A program made the position numbers and the translations under genes. Under the pieces are notes generated by a model that made no database searches, had not been told where the DNA came from, and was given only the letters and a program-made list of their open reading frames with translations. From the NCBI GenBank assembly GCA_963737425.1, contig CAVTSX010000009.1, positions 1,612,001 through 1,676,000 of the forward strand: a DNA stretch of 64,000 bases, written 5' to 3'. Positions within the stretch are counted from its first letter, which is position 1; each line of letters starts with the position of its first letter. Source of the DNA: DASXRA01 sp963737425 (GTDB lineage: Bacteria > Actinomycetota > Actinomycetes > Mycobacteriales > Jatrophihabitantaceae). This document shows positions 53,716-61,966 of this stretch, one piece after another.

Positions 53716-53764
53716 TCTCAACCCACCGGCTGATGGCGGTTCTCACTCGACGGCTGATGACGCC
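53716..53764. repeat. 24-bp direct repeat before the histidine kinase gene
   Basis: TCTCAACCCACCGGCTGATG (start at 53716) recurs as TCTCACTCGACGGCTGATG (start at 53741), sharing TCTCA and CGGCTGATG with a one-base length change. The repeats lie 30-78 bp upstream of the kinase GTG, in the divergent promoter region of exporter and kinase. They may bind the response regulator. Confidence 0.45.
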
Positions 53765-53793
53765 GTGGCGAAACGCGGCTTATCGTCTTCCTC

Positions 53794-55017
53794 GTGATTG
53801 GCGCGCGGGCTAGAGCCCCTTCAGCGCCTCCAGGGCGAGCGGCGCCGACTCTGGAGGCGCTGCGCCGCGCGCGTGCGCATCAGGACGTGGCCTGGCAATG
53901 GCTGCGCCTTGCCGGGCCACTCATCGTCGCGTTGACGGTGCTCAGTGCCGTGGAGACCAAGCCCAATCCTGGGCTGCACGGCGACGGCCTGTGGGTCTCG
54001 ATTGCGCTCGTCGCATTCTGCGTCGGTGCCTTCGGCGCGCTCGGCGCCGTGCGCCGAGCGTCGTGGGTTCGACCCGCGCTGGTTGGCATCCTCGTCGCCG
54101 GCAGCGTGATCCTGGTGCGCTTTCAGTCGGGCGGTCCTGGCGTGCTCGGGCTGTTCGTGGCTGTGGTTCTGGTTGGCCGACGGATGCCGGCGCGCCTGGG
54201 CACCGCTCTGGCCGGGTCGGTGCTGGTGTTCCTCGCCGTCATGACGGCGGGAATCGGAAGCGGCCGGCCAGCGGTGTCGGGGCTGCTCACCGGCATCGCG
54301 ATGGCCAGCTTCTACGCCGTGCTGCTCATGGCGCACCGGCTGCGCGAGGCAAACGAACAGGCCGAGGAGCTGGTCGTCGAACTCGAGCAGACCCGACAGG
54401 CTCAGGCGCAGGCCGCCGCGATGGCCGAGCGGCAGCGGCTGGCCCGCGAGATGCATGACGTCCTCGCGCATTCGCTGTCGGGGCTCATGCTGCAGCTGGA
54501 GGGCGCCCGGATGCTGGCGAGCAGTGGCCAAGAGAAGGACGTCCTCGCGGCCACCATCGATCGCGCGCACCAATTGGCCAAGTCCGGGCTGGACGAGGCG
54601 CGGCACGCGATCGGAATGCTGCGCGATGATGCGCTACCCGGGCCCGACGAACTGCCCGCGCTGACCGCGCAGTTCCAGCGCGATACGGGGATCGCCTGTG
54701 ACCTTACGGTGGTCGGCGAGCAGCGACCGCTCAGCGCCGAGGCGCAGCTCGCCCTGTACCGCGTAACGCAGGAGTCGCTGACGAATGCCGCCAAACATGC
54801 CCAGCCGCAGCGGGTGATGGTGCACCTGGCCTACGAACGTGACCGGGCGCGGCTCACCGTCGAGGACTACGCGCCTGACTGCGCGCCGAACGGCCGCGCC
54901 GATCCAGCGGGCTACGGCCTTACCGGCATGGGCGAGCGCGCTGAACTCGTCGGTGGCAGCCTTACCGCCGCTCCCACCGAGACCGGCTTTCGGGTGGAAC
55001 TCGAGATGCCCGCATGA
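53794..55017 (+). CDS. Sensor histidine kinase, HisKA_3 type (NarX/DesK-like)
   Basis: 407 residues. An N-terminal part with about five spans forms the sensor, followed by a coiled stretch rich in Q and E (LREANEQAEELVVELEQTRQ). The phosphoacceptor is His221 in LAREMHDVLAHSLSG. The HATPase domain has an N box (VTQESLTNAAKHA) and G box GYGLTGMGERAELVGG. In the G1 region the aspartate appears as VEDYAPDCAP, slightly unlike VxDxGxG. GTG start. Divergent from the ABC exporter operon and followed by its response regulator. Confidence 0.9.
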   Translation: MIGARARAPSAPPGRAAPTLEALRRARAHQDVAWQWLRLAGPLIVALTVLSAVETKPNPGLHGDGLWVSIALVAFCVGAFGALGAVRRASWVRPALVGILVAGSVILVRFQSGGPGVLGLFVAVVLVGRRMPARLGTALAGSVLVFLAVMTAGIGSGRPAVSGLLTGIAMASFYAVLLMAHRLREANEQAEELVVELEQTRQAQAQAAAMAERQRLAREMHDVLAHSLSGLMLQLEGARMLASSGQEKDVLAATIDRAHQLAKSGLDEARHAIGMLRDDALPGPDELPALTAQFQRDTGIACDLTVVGEQRPLSAEAQLALYRVTQESLTNAAKHAQPQRVMVHLAYERDRARLTVEDYAPDCAPNGRADPAGYGLTGMGERAELVGGSLTAAPTETGFRVELEMPA

Positions 55018-55087
55018 TGTTCGAGCTGGGTAGCTGCGCTTGGTTCATGCCGGTCAGACGGGACGAGCGCGAAGCGCAGGTTGGCCC

Positions 55088-55753
55088 GTGAGCGATCCGA
55101 TCCGCGTGCTCGCGGCCGATGATCAGCGCGTCGTGCGTGAAGGTCTCGCCCTCGTGCTCGGGCTGCTCCCTGGCGTCGACGTGGTCGGCACCGCGGCGGA
55201 CGGGGACGAGGCTGTCGCGCTGAGCGGCGAGCTGCGTCCCGACATTGTGCTGATGGATCTGCGCATGCCGCGCTGCGACGGTGTCGAGGCGACGCGCCGC
55301 CTGCGCGAGTCGCAGCCGGACGTCAAGGTCATCGTGCTCACCACGTACGCCGACGATCAGTCGGTGATCGCTGCCTTACAGGCAGGCGCACGGGGTTACC
55401 TCACGAAGGACGCCGGCGCCGCCGAGATTGACCATGCGCTGCGCCAGGTTTTGGCCGACCAGGCGGTGATCGACCCGGCCGTGCAGCATCATCTCGTCGA
55501 TGCCATCGCCGGCCGCACGGCGCCCGCCGACAAGCCGCCACTGCCCGACGGGCTGACCGCACGCGAGGCCGAGGTGCTCGCACTCATCGCGGATGGGCTG
55601 TCCAACGTCGAGATTGCCGAGCGGCTCGTCGTCACCGAGGCAACGGTCAAGAGCCACATCAACCATCTGCTGGCCAAGATCGGCGCACGCGACCGGGCCC
55701 GTGCAGTCAGCTACGCCTACCGGCACGGGCTACTCCCCCGCCCCAGCGACTAG
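55088..55753 (+). CDS. Response regulator, NarL/LuxR family
   Basis: 221 residues from GTG 55088; the in-frame part before it is not receiver-like. The receiver domain opens RVLAADDQRVVREGLALVL, and the phosphorylated residue is Asp57 in VLMDLRMPR. The switch Thr and Lys are in VLTTYADD and LTKDAGAAE. The C-terminal LuxR HTH is LPDGLTAREAEVLALIADG onward. It starts 70 bp after the kinase gene. Likely target: the exporter operon on the other side of the kinase. Confidence 0.93.
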   Translation: MSDPIRVLAADDQRVVREGLALVLGLLPGVDVVGTAADGDEAVALSGELRPDIVLMDLRMPRCDGVEATRRLRESQPDVKVIVLTTYADDQSVIAALQAGARGYLTKDAGAAEIDHALRQVLADQAVIDPAVQHHLVDAIAGRTAPADKPPLPDGLTAREAEVLALIADGLSNVEIAERLVVTEATVKSHINHLLAKIGARDRARAVSYAYRHGLLPRPSD

Positions 55754-55790
55754 GGCATTGCCTCGCGGTGGGAGTGACGTTGTCGGGGCG

Positions 55791-55973
55791 CTAGCTGCCG
55801 GCCCCCATCAGGTACGCGGCTGCGCAAATGAAGAAGATGACGGCCACCGTGACGGTGAACAATCGCATGCGTCCGTGAAGGATCCGCAGCCCTACCCGCA
55901 GGACGAGAAGCAGCAGGATGCCACCGCCCACCAGCACCGCTGAGGCAACGTCGGTCGACGTCTGATCAGCCAC
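55791..55973 (-). CDS. Small two-span membrane protein
   Basis: 60 residues, MADQTSTDVASAVLVGGGIL then a basic loop RILHGRMR and a second hydrophobic segment ending LMGAGS. Composition and hydrophobic spacing look like a real membrane protein. It converges with the response regulator gene and has no recognised family. Upstream lie an EEP-type remnant and a hairpin. Confidence 0.55.
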   Translation of the reverse strand: MADQTSTDVASAVLVGGGILLLLVLRVGLRILHGRMRLFTVTVAVIFFICAAAYLMGAGS

Positions 55974-56034
55974 AGTCGAATGCTAGTGCCGGGCGGGAGC
56001 GACCGTTGCCGGGCGACATCTTCCCCGGCACGGC

Positions 56035-56115
56035 TCAACCGCGGCGCAGCGCGAGCGTGGCCACGACCGGGCGGTGATCGGAAGCCTGCCGTCGGCACGG
56101 CCGCCGCGAACACTC
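56035..56115 (-). pseudogene. C-terminal scrap of an endonuclease/exonuclease/phosphatase-family protein
   Basis: A leftward frame ends with RRQASDHRPVVATLALRRG and a stop at 56035. The S-D-H-x-P-V motif is the last active-site motif of the EEP family, where Asp and His take part in catalysis. Nothing upstream encodes the rest, since a hairpin and the neighbouring membrane-protein gene begin within 100 bp. It is a short relic, so the assignment rests on one motif. Confidence 0.4.
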
Positions 56116-56151
56116 GGGTACGCCTCACATCAGCCTCCGCAGCAGACGTTT

Positions 56152-56188
56152 TGGTCGGTGTGCCGGCCGCTACCGGGCACACCGACCA
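56152..56188. terminator. Hairpin terminator after the membrane protein gene at 56216
   Basis: A 13-bp perfect stem (TGGTCGGTGTGCC / GGCACACCGACCA) with an 11-base loop stands 28 bp beyond the stop of the leftward membrane-protein gene. There is no T-run. It probably ends that transcript. Confidence 0.7.
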
Positions 56189-56215
56189 GATCCTTTCAAG
56201 GCGAAAGCACCCTTT

Positions 56216-57280
56216 TCACGAACTCAGCGCCAAGGGCAGGTTGCGTGCCATTGCGTGGCGACCCGGGCCGATCGGCTCACGCTGCACGCGCAGCCGGCCC
56301 ACGGCGACGGTCAGCAGACCGCCGACCGCCCACACCGCCAGCACGACCAGGGAGTGCAGCATGCGCTGGTTGTCGAAGTACACGACGTGACGGATCGCAG
56401 TCATCGCGGTGCCGGTCGGCAGCCACTGGCTGATCGCGCGGTAGAACTCGGGCAGCATGTAGTAGCCGAGGGGCCCACCGGCCGACGAGACCGAGAGAAG
56501 CAGCACCACCAGCACACCGAGCCCGAGACCGAGTGGTCCGACGAGGCGGCCGAGTCCGCACACGGACGCCGCAACGGCTACCACGAGCATCGCGACCACG
56601 CCGGCCACCGGCCAGAACGCTCCGGTGAGGGCGCCGATCACCGGGTCGGCAAGGACGGCGACGCCGAGACCGGCGAGCACGCCCAGGCTGAGCAGGGCCG
56701 CCAGCACGTGCAGGGTGCGTAGCCCGCGGCCGAGTATCGACAGTGCGATGCCGGCTCCGATGCCGGCGATCGTCACGCCGAATGCCACGAACACCGTCGA
56801 CATGCCCTTCGAGTCGCCGCGGGGAAGCGGGCGTAGATCGTCGACGACGAGAGCCGCCGCATCCGGACCGACCGCACGTGCGGCGAGTTGCTTGAGCGCC
56901 GCGGTCTCGAGCACGCTTGCTGCGCTCGCCACGATGAGGCGGGGATGCCCCGGCTCCATCACCAGGGCGGCCTGAACCTGCTGGTGCAATATGGCACTGC
57001 GCGCCTCGGCGGTCGTGGCGACGGCGACGGCGTGGATCGAGCCCGGGCCGGTGCGCGCGATCTGCTGCTGCACCTGACGCGCATTGTCCAGCGAACCGAC
57101 GATCGCAACCGGTACCCGATTCGGCTCCGGATCGTGGAATGCCGCGAGGAACAGCGCGACGAACGTGAACATGAGCGTCAACGAGCCCGCCAGCGCGAGC
57201 GCAGCGCGCCGAATCGGATTTGGTCGACGAATGCTCGGGACGAGCTTTGGTCCCGTCTCTATCTGGGTGTCCTCGGCCAT
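56216..57280 (-). CDS. ABC-2/YhgE-like multispanning membrane protein
   Basis: 354 residues from ATG 57280, with AAGGAG at 5 bp. One N-terminal span is followed by an external domain of about 130 residues (VPVAIVGSLDNARQVQQQIA, and VAVATTAEARSAILHQQVQAALV), then about six spans. This layout is that of YhgE/Pip and ABC-2 type permeases without their own ATPase. It may export a compound or work in the cell envelope. Divergent from a TetR gene with a 26-bp palindrome between, so it is very likely repressed by that TetR. Confidence 0.8.
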   Translation of the reverse strand: MAEDTQIETGPKLVPSIRRPNPIRRAALALAGSLTLMFTFVALFLAAFHDPEPNRVPVAIVGSLDNARQVQQQIARTGPGSIHAVAVATTAEARSAILHQQVQAALVMEPGHPRLIVASAASVLETAALKQLAARAVGPDAAALVVDDLRPLPRGDSKGMSTVFVAFGVTIAGIGAGIALSILGRGLRTLHVLAALLSLGVLAGLGVAVLADPVIGALTGAFWPVAGVVAMLVVAVAASVCGLGRLVGPLGLGLGVLVVLLLSVSSAGGPLGYYMLPEFYRAISQWLPTGTAMTAIRHVVYFDNQRMLHSLVVLAVWAVGGLLTVAVGRLRVQREPIGPGRHAMARNLPLALSS

Positions 57281-57304
57281 CATGGCTCCTTCCAAAAGGA
57301 TCAC

Positions 57305-57330
57305 TGATCGCGTTCAATTGAACGCGATCA
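57305..57330. promoter_or_regulatory. 26-bp palindromic TetR operator
   Basis: A perfect dyad of two 13-base arms (TGATCGCGTTCAA and its complement) occupies 57305-57330, in the 88-bp gap between the membrane-protein gene and the TetR gene. A related half-site follows directly (GTACGCGGTCA next to GAACGCGATCA), so two dimers may bind side by side. Confidence 0.85.
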
Positions 57331-57368
57331 ACTGTACGCGGTCAGTTTTTTGTGTCAAGATCGGAGAC

Positions 57369-57992
57369 ATGACGAATTCGATGACGAGCAACAGGTCAGG
57401 ACGCCGCAGGGGCGGACGAGGGCATGGCGACTCCGGCACGAGAGCCGCAATCCTCGAGGCAGCGCGCCGCCAGTTCGCCGAATCCGGCTACGCCGACACC
57501 AGCCTGCGGGCGATCGCCACCGAAGCCGGCGTCACGCCGCCCCTGATCGTCCATTTCTTCGGGTCGAAGGCGAACCTGCTGGTCGAGGCGGTGCAGTGGC
57601 CGTTCGACCCCGCAGTCGTGCTGCCGCAGGTACTCAAGGGCAACCGCCGGGGAGTCGGCGAACGGGTGAGCCGGCTGTTCGCCGAAACCTGGGACCAGCA
57701 GTCCAAGCAAAGTCCACTGCTCGGCCTGCTCCGCTCGGCCGCGTCCGACCCGAAATCGGCCGCACTGCTGCGCGAGTTCCTGGTCACCGAGCTATTCGCG
57801 CCCCTCGTGGCGGCTCTCGGTCAGGATCAAGGTGAGCTACGGGCGTGCCTCATGGCGTCGCACCTGCTCGGCATCGTGCTGGTGCGACACGTCCTCGCGG
57901 TGGAGCCACTCGCCGGCGCGTCGAGCGAGCAGGTCATCGCGCTGATCGCACCAACGCTGCAACGCCTGCTCACCGGCAAGCTGCCGGCCTGA
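57369..57992 (+). CDS. TetR-family transcriptional regulator
   Basis: 207 residues from ATG 57369. After a basic glycine-rich arm the HTH is at 25-70: AAILEAARRQFAESGYADTS and GVTPPLIVHFFGSKANLLV, with the usual phenylalanine and lysine positions. The rest is a helical ligand-binding domain. Divergent from the membrane protein at 56216 and separated from it by the palindrome at 57305, so autoregulation and control of that gene are expected. The inducer is unknown. Confidence 0.9.
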   Translation: MTNSMTSNRSGRRRGGRGHGDSGTRAAILEAARRQFAESGYADTSLRAIATEAGVTPPLIVHFFGSKANLLVEAVQWPFDPAVVLPQVLKGNRRGVGERVSRLFAETWDQQSKQSPLLGLLRSAASDPKSAALLREFLVTELFAPLVAALGQDQGELRACLMASHLLGIVLVRHVLAVEPLAGASSEQVIALIAPTLQRLLTGKLPA

Positions 57993-58048
57993 CAACACAT
58001 TTCGCGGCGCGAATTCAGGACGCGCCGCTTACTGGCCGGACCGTGCGC

Positions 58049-58252
58049 TCAGGCGGTGCCCTTGTCCGTGCCTGTACCCGTGTCTTTGTCGCCGTCGATG
58101 AGGTCCTTGGCCTTGTCCTGCGCGGCGTCTACCTGGCTGGCGTACTTGCCGCCGGTCTTCTGGTCCAACATGTCCCCGGCCTTGTCGATGGCGCCGCCGG
58201 CCTTGTCGCTGTTCTTCGACAGCATCGACTTCGCCTTGTCCAGCAGGCTCAC
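58049..58252 (-). CDS. Rv0909-like small antitoxin-family protein
   Basis: 67 residues from GTG 58252. The start SLLDKAKSMLSKNSDKAGGA and the following DMLDQKTGGKYASQVD match the family that includes mycobacterial Rv0909, called an antitoxin. It is charged, helix-forming and has a Gly/Thr/Asp-rich end. No toxin gene lies beside it, so the antitoxin name should be taken as family label only. It may be a stress-related small protein. Confidence 0.75.
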   Translation of the reverse strand: MSLLDKAKSMLSKNSDKAGGAIDKAGDMLDQKTGGKYASQVDAAQDKAKDLIDGDKDTGTGTDKGTA

Positions 58253-58445
58253 TCGAGCCACCCCCTCTTCTGCGCCCGTCGCGTCACGCCCGCTGGCCGG
58301 GCAGGACGGCGCACGTGGCGTCTTGCACAGAATGAACCTGCAGACGCCACATGGGAAGCACGGACAAGCCCGCCCGAGTCGGCGTTGTCCAGGTTTGCGA
58401 TCAGCCGGGAGATGTGGCCTACGCGTGATGCGGAAGAGTGACGCT

Positions 58446-59429
58446 ATGGAACAACGCGTACTCGGCCGCACGAAGCGGCGCGTCTCAGTCATTGGTTTGG
58501 GCACCTGGCAACTCGGCAGCGACTGGGGCTCGGTGGACGACGCTGCCGCTGCAGCCGTCCTCGACGCCGCAGCTGACGATGGTGTCAGCTTCTTCGACAC
58601 CGCCGACGTCTACGGCGACGGACGCAGCGAGCAAACCATCGGCGCGTTCCGCCGGGGGCGCCCGGACACCGAGATCACGGTCGCCACCAAGATGGGACGG
58701 CGCGTCGCCCAGGTACCCGACGAGTACGTCCTCGACAACTTCCGCAAGTGGACCGACCGGTCCCGGACGAACCTCGGCGTCGACACGCTCGACCTCGTGC
58801 AACTGCACTGCCCGCCGACCTCCGTCTACTCGACGGATGCCGTGTACGACAGCCTGGACACCCTCGTCGAAGAGCAGCGCATCGCCGCATACGGCGTCAG
58901 CGTCGAGACCTGCGCCGAGGCACTCACAGCCATCGCCCGGCCAGGGGTCGCGAGCGTGCAGATAATCCTCAACGCGTTCCGGCAGAAGCCGCTCGAGCAG
59001 GTGCTGCCCGCCGCGGCGGCGGCCGGCGTCGGCATCATCGCGCGCGTGCCGCTCGCCTCCGGATTGCTGTCGGGGCGCTACACGCACGACTCCACGTTCG
59101 GCGCGGACGATCACCGCAACTACAACCGGCATGGCGAGGCCTTCGACGTCGGCGAAACGTTCTCCGGCATCCCCTTCGACGCCGGCGTGGACGCCTCCCG
59201 CGAGTTCGCTGACCTGCTGCCAGCGGGTCTGCCCCCAGCCGCGGCGGCGCTGCGCTGGATCATCCAGCAACCGGGCGTGACCACCGTGATTCCCGGCGCC
59301 CGCAACGTCGGGCAGGTGCGTGGCAACGACTCGGCAGCGACCCTCGACCCGTTGCCGCACGACACGATGCGTGCCATCGCCGAGCTCTACGACCGGCGCA
59401 TCCGCCCCCTGGTGCACGACCGCTGGTAG
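58446..59429 (+). CDS. Aldo/keto reductase
   Basis: 327 residues forming the AKR barrel. The catalytic tetrad can be placed: Asp51 and Tyr56 in FFDTADVYGDG, Lys82 in VATKMG and His121 in LVQLHCPP. The NADPH-binding end is VIPGARNVGQVRGNDSA. It would reduce an aldehyde or ketone, as in general-purpose AKRs. It is transcribed alone, ending at a large hairpin shared with the convergent aminotransferase gene. Confidence 0.92.
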   Translation: MEQRVLGRTKRRVSVIGLGTWQLGSDWGSVDDAAAAAVLDAAADDGVSFFDTADVYGDGRSEQTIGAFRRGRPDTEITVATKMGRRVAQVPDEYVLDNFRKWTDRSRTNLGVDTLDLVQLHCPPTSVYSTDAVYDSLDTLVEEQRIAAYGVSVETCAEALTAIARPGVASVQIILNAFRQKPLEQVLPAAAAAGVGIIARVPLASGLLSGRYTHDSTFGADDHRNYNRHGEAFDVGETFSGIPFDAGVDASREFADLLPAGLPPAAAALRWIIQQPGVTTVIPGARNVGQVRGNDSAATLDPLPHDTMRAIAELYDRRIRPLVHDRW

Positions 59430-59453
59430 CCGCGCCCCGGCCGCTCTCCCCCG

Positions 59454-59520
59454 TTGAGTGGTGCGTTTCGCTTGAGTGGTGCGTTGTACCGCACCACTCG
59501 AACCGAAACGCACCACTCAA
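59454..59520. terminator. Compound 67-bp palindrome between convergent genes
   Basis: The outer stem of 17 bp (59454-59470 with 59504-59520) and an inner stem of about 12 bp close on a TTGTAC loop. The unit TTGAGTGGTGCGTT occurs twice in direct orientation, and its complement twice on the other side, so the hairpin is built from a repeated module. It stands between the AKR gene and the aminotransferase gene and can terminate both. Confidence 0.8.
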
Positions 59521-59531
59521 CAGACGAACGG

Positions 59532-61235
59532 TCACGCCTCGATCAGGCACGCGGGCGGTAGTTCGAACCACCGCAGTTGCTCGAACTCCGCGGACATTGC
59601 GGTGCCTGTCGACAGGTCAGGCGCCGGGCTCGGCTCCGCTGCGAAGATGGCGCGCGCCGCATCCAGGTATTCGGTGAGCGCGGATTCCGGGGCCCGGTCG
59701 TCAAAGCGCGGATAGTTCATCGCGCCGTCCGCGCCGTAGCCGACCTGCGCGAGACGCAGCGGCGGCTCGACCGCACCGGCGCGATGGCGCCAGCGTCCAC
59801 TGGCCGGGTCGAAGCGGTAATCGGGCAGAAGCCGCCAACCATCCCGGGCCACGAGCCGCACGGCGTCGATGACGTAGTCGAACACTGCCTCAGAGATGAA
59901 GTAGTTGAAGTTGACCCGTACCCAGCCCGGCTTGATGCCCTCGCAGCCGTGCTCGATCTCGTGCGCGAACGCGTGCGAGCGCTCGATGTCGATGCCGAGC
60001 AGGTGGTGCCCGTACGGCCCGGCGCACGAGCAACCGCCGCGCGACTGGATGCCGAAAAGGTCGCTGAGCAGGGCTACGACGTAGTTGTGGTGCAGGTAGC
60101 GCCCGCTCGGTGCCCGCACGACGAACGACACGATCGAGAGCCGCTCGGAGTCGAGGTTGCCCAAGATCTCGATGCCGGGCTCCTGCGTCCAGGCATCGAC
60201 GGCGCCGCGCAGGTAGTAGGCCTCGTGTTCGCGAATGACCTCGACGCCGACCGCCTGCTTGAGCTGGAAGACCAGTCCGGCCCGGATCGATTCGATGATC
60301 GCCGGGGTACCGCCCTCCTCGCGCTGCGCGGGATCGTCGAGGTAGCGGTGCTCGGTGGGATTGACGTAGGCGACGGTGCCACCGCCCGGAACGTCGGGCA
60401 CCCGGTTGTGCAGCAGGTCGCGGCGCACGACGAGGACACCCGGCGTGCCGGGCCCTCCGATGAACTTGTGCGGGCTGACGAAGATGGCGTCTTTATAGGC
60501 GCGCGGGCGCTCGCCGTACATGCAGATGTCGACGTAAGGCGCGGCCGCGGCGAAGTCCCAGAACGACAACGCGCCATGCTCGTGCAACAGGGCCGAGACG
60601 CGGTCGGTGTTGCTGACGATGCCCGTGACATTGCTCGCCGCGGAGAACGAGCCGATCTTGAGCGGGCGTGCCTCGTGCGCGATCAACTGCTGCTCCAGTC
60701 GCGGGATGTCGATGTGCCCGTCCACGTCCTGCGGGATGAGCACGACGTCAGCGATCGACTCGCGCCATGGCAGCTCGTTCGAGTGGTGCTCGTAGGGACC
60801 GATGAACACGACCGGCCGCTGCTCGGGCGGTATCTGGGCGCTCAGCTGGTAGGTGTCGTCGAGCTCGGCCGGGATGCGCAGCCCGAGAATGCCGATCAGC
60901 TTGTCGATGGCGCCGGTCGAGCCGGATCCGCAGAAGATGACCACGGTGTCGTCGTCGCCGCCGACGCTGTCCCGGATGATTCGCCGGGCGTCTTCGCGCA
61001 GCCGGGTGGTTTGCAGGCCGGTGCCGCTGGATTCGGTGTGCGTATTCGCGTACCGGGGCAGCACCTCGTCGCGGATGAAGTCCTCGATGAACCCCAACGC
61101 GCGGCCCGAGGCGGTGTAGTCGGCGTAGGTGACGCGCCGCGGCCCGTACGGCCCGGGCATTACCTGGTCGTCGCCGATCACCGATTCGCGGATGCGCCGA
61201 AGCAGCGGCGTCTCTTCCGGCTGGGAACTAGTCAT
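59532..61235 (-). CDS. Class V PLP-dependent aminotransferase / cysteine-desulfurase-like enzyme
   Basis: 567 residues, longer than the about 400 of SufS or IscS. The PLP lysine is Lys257 in VSPHKFIGGPGTPG. An earlier FCGSGSTGAIDKLIG holds the phosphate contacts, and EHHSNELPWRE is a family signature. A Cys pair, Cys402 and Cys404 in GIQSRGGCSCAGPYGH, lies where desulfurases carry the active Cys (RxGxxCA). The extra C-terminal 100 residues have no motif I know. It could desulfurate cysteine or a related amino acid. No Suf or Isc genes are adjacent. Confidence 0.85.
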   Translation of the reverse strand: MTSSQPEETPLLRRIRESVIGDDQVMPGPYGPRRVTYADYTASGRALGFIEDFIRDEVLPRYANTHTESSGTGLQTTRLREDARRIIRDSVGGDDDTVVIFCGSGSTGAIDKLIGILGLRIPAELDDTYQLSAQIPPEQRPVVFIGPYEHHSNELPWRESIADVVLIPQDVDGHIDIPRLEQQLIAHEARPLKIGSFSAASNVTGIVSNTDRVSALLHEHGALSFWDFAAAAPYVDICMYGERPRAYKDAIFVSPHKFIGGPGTPGVLVVRRDLLHNRVPDVPGGGTVAYVNPTEHRYLDDPAQREEGGTPAIIESIRAGLVFQLKQAVGVEVIREHEAYYLRGAVDAWTQEPGIEILGNLDSERLSIVSFVVRAPSGRYLHHNYVVALLSDLFGIQSRGGCSCAGPYGHHLLGIDIERSHAFAHEIEHGCEGIKPGWVRVNFNYFISEAVFDYVIDAVRLVARDGWRLLPDYRFDPASGRWRHRAGAVEPPLRLAQVGYGADGAMNYPRFDDRAPESALTEYLDAARAIFAAEPSPAPDLSTGTAMSAEFEQLRWFELPPACLIEA

Positions 61236-61338
61236 CAGGTCACCCCGTCCGCAGCCTACAGCTGCTTAACGCGCCAGCACGATCGCGCGGATCCGGCCCT
61301 GTCTCGGCTATTTCGGCGGCCTCGGCGGGCCACAGAGC

Positions 61339-61392
61339 TTGATCATCTCTGCTCAGGACGCGGTCGTTGGCACGGTCGGCAGAGATGATCAA
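61339..61392. repeat. Palindromic element (family copy 2)
   Basis: TTGATCATCTCTGC (61339-61352) pairs perfectly over 14 bp with GCAGAGATGATCAA (61379-61392) across 26 bases. The arms equal those at 34882-34933 plus one extra base pair at each end, while the loops differ. Here it sits between divergent genes, where a terminator is less needed, which supports a dispersed repeat. Confidence 0.7.
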
Positions 61393-61480
61393 CGAACCCG
61401 AGGGCGTTGTCGGTGGCAGCGGGCACAGTGGCTACCTGACCGACAGGAGTTCGCGATGCCCCGCTTGGCTTGGCCAGACC

Positions 61481-61834
61481 ATGGCGACGATTGACGACGT
61501 CCGGCGCGTGGCGCTCCGCCTTCCGCGCACCGAGGAACGAGTCGTCGGCGACCGGGTGAAGTTCCGCGTCGGGCGGCTCGTCTATGCATCGATGTCTCGG
61601 GACGAAACGATCATGGGCTTCGGATTCCCACGCGAGGAGCGGGTGGCTCTGGTCGCGAGCGATCCCGAGAAGTTCCTGATGCCGCTCCGCTCGGATGAGC
61701 GCTACAACTGGGTCCGCGTCAGGCTGGCCGCCGTCGACGTCACAGAACTGACCGAACTCGTCATCGACGCATGGCGCATGGTCGTCCCGAAACGGGTTGC
61801 CGCGGCATATCTCGACGAGACCGACAAGGTCTGA
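61481..61834 (+). CDS. MmcQ/YjbR-family DNA-binding-fold protein
   Basis: 117 residues from ATG 61481. The start DDVRRVALRLPRTEERVV and the later MPLRSDERYNWVRVRL fit MmcQ/YjbR proteins, which have a CyaY-like double-wing fold. Their biochemical role is not defined. It starts about 90 bp after the palindrome at 61339. Ends 130 bp before the TetR gene on the same strand. Confidence 0.8.
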   Translation: MATIDDVRRVALRLPRTEERVVGDRVKFRVGRLVYASMSRDETIMGFGFPREERVALVASDPEKFLMPLRSDERYNWVRVRLAAVDVTELTELVIDAWRMVVPKRVAAAYLDETDKV

Positions 61835-61966
61835 TCCGGGCGCTTGTCCGCTCACGAGATCGATTGACCAGCGCGTCAAGTCGGCCGCGCCGCTGCCGAT
61901 ACGTAAGACGCGGCGCGACGGAGGCCGCGCGTGCATGCCGGTTTCGGGCTCGTAGAAGAGGACCCA

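Noticed and set aside
58049..58252. Toxin-antitoxin pair around the Rv0909-like gene
   Set aside because: Neither neighbour resembles a toxin of the Rv0910 type; only the antitoxin-family protein is present.
59577..61388. 603-codon frame opposite the aminotransferase
   Set aside because: The aminotransferase has a PLP lysine and cysteine motif; the antisense product is Val/Arg/Asp-rich and unlike any family I know.
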